Source of the DNA: Arabidopsis thaliana
Lineage: Eukaryota > Streptophyta > Magnoliopsida > Brassicales > Brassicaceae
NCBI RefSeq assembly: GCF_000001735.4
Contig: NC_003076.8
Location: 14,635,835 to 14,699,834, forward strand
DNA length: 64,000 bases
Reading direction: 5' to 3'
Made by a program: the position numbers and the translations under genes. The notes beneath the pieces were generated by a model. That model saw only the letters and a program-made list of their open reading frames with translations, did not search any database and was not told where the DNA came from. Of the stretch, positions 58,257-64,000 are shown in pieces; the stretch's first letter is position 1, and each line of letters starts with the position of its first letter.

Positions 58257-60285
58257 TATCTATATAAATAAGGACTTATAGAGACTTATTCCATAAGACT
58301 CAAGAAAGACATAAGAGAGAATCGAGAGAGGTTTAAGAGAGTTGTTCTAAAGACCTAGAGATTTAGTTTTGATTAGTTTCTAAATCATAATAAAGAAATG
58401 TTGCTCTTTATTCTCTTTTGTTCTTGAATCACATCTCGAATCATTCAGAGACTAAGTCAGAGCAAGTCGGTTTTGATTTGAGTTGGTATCAGAGCTTAAG
58501 TTGCAGACTCTAGGCAAGACATGTAGTACGTGACTTTCGTAAGCAAGATGGCGGACAAAAATCCACAACCAAAAACCAAGGACCTCGCAATTCCATTCCC
58601 ATGTTGACATCGACAAACTACATGGTTTGGGCGATGTGAATCAAGGTGCTTCTCCGAGTTAGTGAAGTATGGGATGTGATCGATCCAGGATCCGCTGATC
58701 CAAAGAGAAACGATGTGGCGATGGTGCTTCTCTTCCAATCGATCCTGAAGCCCTAATACTTCAAATCGGTGAGCAAAACACGACAAATCAACTTTGGGAC
58801 ACCATCAAGTCTCGACACCATGGAGTAGACTGGGTGAAGGAAGCAAGGCTTCAACCCCTAATGGCAAGTCTAGACAAGTTGACGATGAGGGAGACAAACA
58901 CAATTGACGAGTTTGCGGGAAAGATCTCCAGTATCGCGGCTCAATCGGCATCTCTAGGGGAGATGATCGATGAAACAAAAGTTGTGAATAATTTTTTGAA
59001 GGGACTTCCAAGAACCAAGTTCATTCATATTGTAGCTTCCTTTGAACAAGTTCTTAACCTAAAGTCGATGGGATTCAAAGACATTGTTGGGAGGATTAAG
59101 GCATATGAAGATCGGGTAGGGGGAGAAACCCAAAGTGAAGATCAAGGAAAACTATTCTTTTCAAATTCAAATCCTAAGTGTGGAGGCTATGGAAATTAGA
59201 GAGGAGGTTATAACAAGGGAGATTGTAACCGAGGAGGCTCTAACCGCGGAAGTTCCGGTAGAAGCAGGGGGCTAAGAAGGTCCACCTGGCGATCTCAAGG
59301 AGGAAAAACCGGTGATCACAATCAGAGGCAGAAGAAGGATCTATCCAAAGTGATATGATGGAGATGCGATAACGCGCGTCATTATGCATCAAGTTGTCCA
59401 GAGAAAATAGCGGGACAGCAAGAGACAAACTTGCACAAGATGCAAGAAGCTGAAGCACTTTACGTTCATGAAGTGGTGTTTTTGAACGAGGATAAGGTGT
59501 TCCGGAAGAACTATAATACCAACAATGCTAGTGTTTGGTACCTCGACAACGGAGCAAGCAACCATATGACGGGAAAGAAGGAGTTTTCTTGACTCTAGAC
59601 AAAAAACTCAAAGGAAGAGTGAAGTTTGGTAATGACTCATTTGTCAACATAGTCGGGAAAGGATCCATGTTCTTTGTGGTCAAGATTGGAGAGAGAAAAG
59701 CCCTCAAAGAGATCTACTACACACCGAATTTGAAACACAACATTATAAATCTTGGACAAGCAACCGAAGGAGGATGTGAAGCATACATAAAAGGAGAGTC
59801 ATTGGTACTTAACGATCCAAGTGGAAGGCTGCTTGTAAGAGTTATAAGATCATCAAATCGTTCAAAACACCAATGGACATAAGCAATCCTACACGTCTTC
59901 TACAAACTGAGGGACTAGATGAAGGACGTGTTGAATAACTTTTTGAGGGACATGCTGGTGGACTTGCTACTGAAGCTACAAGGACATGGCATGTTCGGTT
60001 AGGTTATGTAAGTTTTGGTGTTATGACTAACATGCTGAAGAAGGCTCTGGTCGTCGGAATGCCGCAATCTTTACACAAGATGAGTGCATGCGATGCATGT
60101 TTGGCCGAGAAACAAACAAGACACTCATTTCCAACCAAAGCTACTTATCATGCAACTCAAGCATTGGAATTGATTCACATAGACTTGTGCAGACCTATCT
60201 CACCACCAACAATGGCGAACAACAGGTATGTGTTTGTCTTGATAGACGACTTCTTAAGATACATCGAGAAGTTTAATACAAGTGT
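58257..60285 (+). mobile_element. Ty1/copia retrotransposon, 5' part only, decayed
   Basis: 58257-58480 looks like R-U5 of a 5' LTR with a TATATAAATAAGG box, followed by the primer-binding site TGGTATCAGAGC (58483-58494, initiator tRNA-Met type). Next come a gag (UBN2-type, including ARLQPLMASLDKLTMRETNT, 58834-59199), a zinc knuckle (CDNARHYASSCPEK), a protease site WYLDNGASNHMTG (about 59535-59575), GAG-pre-integrase (TPNLKHNIINLGQATEGG and CDACLAEKQTRHSF) and the start of integrase (ELIHIDLCRPI, VLIDDF). The element ends abruptly near 60285, with no reverse transcriptase and no 3' LTR. Several frameshifts and stops break the frame. Confidence 0.85.
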
Positions 60286-60625
60286 TTAGTTTTCAAGTTC
60301 TAGAAACTATTTACTTGAAACAACAATTTTTTGTAACATAAAATTCCTTAAATTTTCTTTTAAAAGTGGCTAAACATAGATTAATATTTTATTTTAAATA
60401 CTAAGTATGTTTAGTATAATAATTCCCCTAGTATTTAATTTGTATAAATAAAAGATATTGTCTTATAATGTAATATATTATTACAATATTCATTATATCA
60501 AATGAACTCATATTGTATAGTAATATTTTGAAATATATTATTAAAAATTAGGCTTAGTTCATAAGACACTATAAATGTCATTTACATAAACATTGGTTAG
60601 TTTTAAGAAAACGAGAAGCCAATAT
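60286..60625. other. AT-rich 3' flank
   Basis: No gene. It lies between the truncated copia end and the 3' end of the S-protein homologue. Confidence 0.3.
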
Positions 60626-61060
60626 TTATTTGTTCCAAAATAATACTCGTTTTAATGGTGTATTATACTTTCTTGCAAAGTATATCCCATCGATTCTTGC
60701 AGCCCAAGCGCGTAGTTGACCACATCGAGGAATAAGTCTTGGTCCTGCTTTGTATACTTCAACATCATATGAATACTCCATGCTATTGTTAGGTCCTTGC
60801 CTTAAAATACAATTCCATTTTGTTAAATTGGGTATTTCATCATGGAATTTAATTGTAAATGGAGTGGCATTAAAGTCTAATCTTTTCACGCCTAGATCAT
60901 CAACATTGGAGTAACAATGATATTCGAGAATACGACCAGGAGCGAGTAGGTTAAGAATCACTACATGATTTTTTATGCAAGCTTGATTTAGCCCAAAACA
61001 TGTAATAGTAACTAACATTAAAAATATGGTCACTAACATTAAAAATATGGGATTATTCAT
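60626..61060 (-). CDS. S-protein homologue (plant self-incompatibility S1 family), secreted
   Basis: A single-exon ORF of 144 aa. The N-terminus MNNPIFLMLVTIFLMLVTIT is a signal peptide made longer by a tandem repeat of a seven-residue unit. The mature part fits the S1 family: KNHVVILNLLAPGRILEYHC, then SNVDDLGV, FTIKFHD, WNCILRQG and SYDVEVYKAG, then CGQLRAWAARIDGIYF. Cysteines in YHC, WNC and RCG are at family positions. It is more divergent than the copy at 2681-3088. The frame is intact and the promoter side (plus-strand 61061-61150) is AT-rich. A specific role is not known for most Arabidopsis members. Confidence 0.85.
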   Translation of the reverse strand: MNNPIFLMLVTIFLMLVTITCFGLNQACIKNHVVILNLLAPGRILEYHCYSNVDDLGVKRLDFNATPFTIKFHDEIPNLTKWNCILRQGPNNSMEYSYDVEVYKAGPRLIPRCGQLRAWAARIDGIYFARKYNTPLKRVLFWNK

Positions 61061-61394
61061 TTTTGGATATAAACTATTATTGGAGTAAGAAGGATATCAA
61101 CATGTAGTATTTATAATTCTCTTTTTTGTGAGATATTTTTTCACTCTTTTCTTTAATTACTAGATACTCGTTTTATGATTTTAGCTAAATCTAAACATAA
61201 ATAAGAACCAATTAAAACTTGTAACGGTTTTAGCTAAAGCTTATATAATAAAATAAAGTTTTTTGTAAACACAAATTTTGAGAAGCTACCATTTGCCTCT
61301 CCTTTTGACATGTGTTTTCTTTTTTTCTCAAATCAAAATATTTATACAATAATATGATATTTATTAAATTTAGTTATATTATTATACCAAAATT

Positions 61395-61930
61395 TATATC
61401 AAATACACTTTTTCTTATATTTGTTTATTTCATTTAAAAATATTTAATGCTAAAATAACTATAAATATATGACATTTATGCATAAACACAAATTCATAAT
61501 CATTTTTGTTACATTTATATAATTGTTACAAAATCTGCAAAACAAAACAAATAACTGATATTAATTGTTCTTCTTTTGTTATTTTTATATTAATATGTTA
61601 TGAAACACTTTTTTCTTATTAATAATATGTGATATTTTACTATTTTGTAATAGTTTTTCCCCTCTCTCTTCTTATATTTGTTTTATTTATTTATTATTAT
61701 TTAAAAATAATTTATGCTAAAATAATTTTAGATATAAATATAGGACAGTGATGCATAAACAGAAATTCATAATCATTTTTGTTACATTTATATATTTGTT
61801 ACAAGATTTGTAAAAAATCAAATAACTCATATTAATTAAGTTATTCTTTTGTTATTTTTCTGTTCATTTGTTATGTAACACTTTTTTGCTTCTTAATAAT
61901 ATGTGATATTTTAGTATTTTTGTAATACTT
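61395..61930. repeat. tandem direct repeat of about 270 bp, two copies
   Basis: Copy 1 (about 61405-61655) and copy 2 (about 61665-61928) share long strings such as AAATTCATAATCATTTTTGT followed by TACATTTATATA, GCATAAACA, and AATAATATGTGATATTTTA. Divergence is perhaps 15-20 per cent. Non-coding. Confidence 0.75.
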
Positions 61931-62604
61931 TCAATCATAAAAGAATTCCAAACTTCTAATTCATGGAAAACAGTAAAATACCCAAAATGATCCATATCGA
62001 AACTGTTTATAAACTTTTCTAGTCAAAATACCAACCAAGACATGCAAGTCGATATCACAGTTATTGTCTAACATCTTTGTGGGACAAGTGGTAGGCAAAA
62101 GAAGATTCTCATTTTGTGTCTAAAGCCCTAAAGGTGCAAACAAAAGTTTAGAGAAACCAGTGCCACGGAAATGACCACCTTCTTCAGCCTATCCACTAGT
62201 CTCAAAATTTTTTATATCCAGATCTTTTCGAAAGACGTTAGCACAAAGAACGATAAACTACAAAATATTGAAAATTTTCCTATACATTAGATATATGTTT
62301 TGGCATTTCAACCATTTAACATTATAATCTAAATCCCTTTGGTGATAAACATAGCAAGGTTTTATATATATAGTGGTTTCATTGGGCTCCCCAAGTGGAA
62401 CTGATGAAACACGAGGCAATGGGTGTGAATGTGACACATTGTGGATATATATATTTTCTCTTTAGTGAAATTTATAGTCTACAAAAAAATTTCAAATCTC
62501 TTAATCGGTGTTCTGAAGAAAAAATAACGTCCGATTTCAGATCTCTTAATAAGTTCTCACAAAAGATTATCTTTTAATCAAAAAGCCTAAATTTTCTTCA
62601 AAAA
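61931..62604. other. intergenic, nothing recognised
   Basis: AT-rich, with an unlikely 60-aa ORF at 62395-62577. No gene supported. Confidence 0.3.
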
Positions 62605-62632
62605 TGATATATATATATATATATATATATTT
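62605..62632. repeat. (AT)n microsatellite
   Basis: Alternating AT over about 26 bp, directly beside the left end of the next element. Confidence 0.85.
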
Positions 62633-63244
62633 GAGAAATTCCCACAAATAGCACACTTTAAAGTGTTTTGGACAAAAATAGCATTACAAAGTTCTTTACA
62701 CATAAATAGCACTCAAATAATTATTTCAGAAATTTCTAAAAGTGACAATAATAAAACCACAATTTTATATTAAATATATTCAACCAAAATAAATTAGAAA
62801 TAAATTTAAAATGTTATATTTGGGTTCTCTATTTCCAAGTTAGGGTATATATTTCAACTATTTAAAAGAAATTTTGATTCATTTTAATATTAGTTTATGA
62901 TATTATATTTAGGTTTCCTATTTCTAATTTAGGGTATATATTTTCACCATTTAAAAGAGATTTTTCATTTTAAAATTAGTTTGTAGTATTATATTTGGGG
63001 TTTTTTATTTCCAATTTAGGGTATATATTTCCACTATTTAAAAGTTTTTTTATTCAATTTAATATTAGATTAGTGTTTGCTCTCATTTTTATTTGGGAGA
63101 TTAATACAAATGGTAATAAAAAACTTTATTATTTAATTAATTTTTAGAGGATTAAAAACTTTATATGCTATTTTTGGAAGTTTCAAAAGTATGTGCTATT
63201 TTTGGAATATTAAAGTTTTTTAGAGGTATTTGTGTCAATCCCCC
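62633..63244. mobile_element. TIR-bounded non-autonomous element with internal 93-bp repeats
   Basis: The left end (GAAATTCCCACAAATAGCAC) and the reverse complement of the right end (GGGGATTGACACAAATACCT) are imperfect inverted repeats, with AAAAATAGCA strings on both sides further in. The interior at 62815-63075 has three tandem copies of a unit of about 93 bp containing TTTCCAATTTAGGGTATATA then TTTCCACTATTTAAAAG. Non-coding. Similar ends occur on non-autonomous MULEs, but the superfamily is unproven. Confidence 0.45.
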
Positions 63245-64000
63245 TATATCTATATATATAACTCACCATAAATTTTGATATATATAAAGAGTAAAAGATT
63301 CATGAGAAGAAAGATGAAGGATCCCGTGTTAAAATAAAAAGAAAACATCTTAATGAATGTTCTTAGGAACTTACATTCAACAAGATGTTGGTGATTGACT
63401 TTAATGGGTATTTAAAAAAAAAAAAAGCTATTTACATTCAACCAACTGATGAAGATGTTCTAAGTTGTTTTAGAGATTTATGTTTTTTTCAGGTAAGATT
63501 CTTGGTGTATGCGTAAGATAGATATCAGAGTAGGATGAATTGGATTTTATTAAGAAATGTAAATTGAATCAAGAGTACAAAGGAGCCTTAAGATGATGTG
63601 CTTGAGAGCATCTTCAACCTACCTCTATATTTGCCTCTATACTCTATTATAGAGATCTCTGTATAACTTTGTTATTTGCAAAATTGTACTTTTACTTTTA
63701 TTTCTGATTAAAATATATAAAACTAATAATTTGGATTGATTTTAGAAGTTTTGGTTTAAGTATCTATTTTAAAATTTGAGACTTCTATATGCAAAAGAGA
63801 AATTATATAAAATCTTAAATATATAGTTTTTTTGTTTCATTCCATTATATTTATTTTTTAAAATTATGTAATGTTTCTGTTTTCTCAATAAATATTTAAT
63901 TTAAACAATAACAAGCATTCATGAAAATAAATGGGTTAATTTGCAACTTTTGTAATTTAAAGGTACTAATACAAAAAAAAAATAGAATCTATTTGAATTA
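63245..64000. other. AT-rich intergenic; MITE-like start near 63605
   Basis: No gene. AGAGCATCTTCAACCTACCT at about 63605 resembles the MITE termini seen elsewhere in the window. The other end would lie beyond the window. Confidence 0.35.

Noticed and set aside
62395..62577. 60-aa plus-strand ORF
   Set aside because: Short and AT-rich, without homology or promoter-like context.

Overview
The window is plant nuclear DNA. It is AT-rich, its genes are split by short GT-AG introns, and it holds F-box, FAR1-type, S-protein-homologue and CHX genes, MITEs, Helitrons, a Mutator-like element, a SINE and LTR-retrotransposon remains. The order SWC6/SEF, CHX24, DUF538, then a TTC27-like TPR gene and a SEN1-like helicase matches, from memory, the At5g37030-At5g37140 interval of Arabidopsis thaliana chromosome 5. 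I therefore read it as A. thaliana or a very close relative. No database was searched.

Layout. 1-9580: a broken SEN1/MAA3-like helicase (-), an S-protein homologue (+), an F-box pseudogene (+), a sorting-nexin-2 pseudogene (-), SWC6/SEF (-, four exons) and CHX24 (-, two exons). 9.6-15.2 kb: gene-poor, with nested MITE-like inverted-repeat elements, degenerate T-rich repeats, a Helitron 3' end touching an (AAT)n microsatellite, and one unidentified ORF. 15257-16313: an intact DUF538 gene. 16.9-18.1 kb: an RPS4 pseudogene with a duplicated tail. 18.8-23.5 kb: short repeats, TIR elements and AT-rich debris.

23532-40791: a Helitron of about 17.3 kb with a TC start, a 3' palindrome, CTAG and A/T flanks. 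It carries an RPA1-like gene, three tandem related OB-fold (DUF223/RPA-like) genes and a Rep-helicase gene. The RPA1-like gene, the first OB-fold gene and the Rep-helicase each carry inactivating mutations, but the exon structure is preserved, so the element died recently.

41492-45443: a Mutator-like element with terminal inverted repeats of about 150 bp, a decayed MuDR-type transposase (-), a small coiled-coil/membrane ORF (+), and a SINE with perfect 15-bp target duplications inside a transposase intron. 45621-50695: a 20-exon TPR gene, intact. 51.5-53.2 kb: a FAR1-related pseudogene cut by a probable solo LTR. 54587-57017: a SEN1-like helicase with complete motor motifs but a short N-terminus. 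57604-58256: a 653-bp non-autonomous Helitron, followed directly by a truncated Ty1/copia element up to about 60285. 60626-61060: a second S-protein homologue (-). The rest is AT-rich with repeats.

The probable working host genes are the two S-protein homologues, SWC6/SEF, CHX24, the DUF538 gene, the TTC27-like gene and perhaps the 54.6-kb helicase. There is no operon-like organisation. The most interesting block is the large Helitron, which appears to carry a whole ssDNA-handling gene set.
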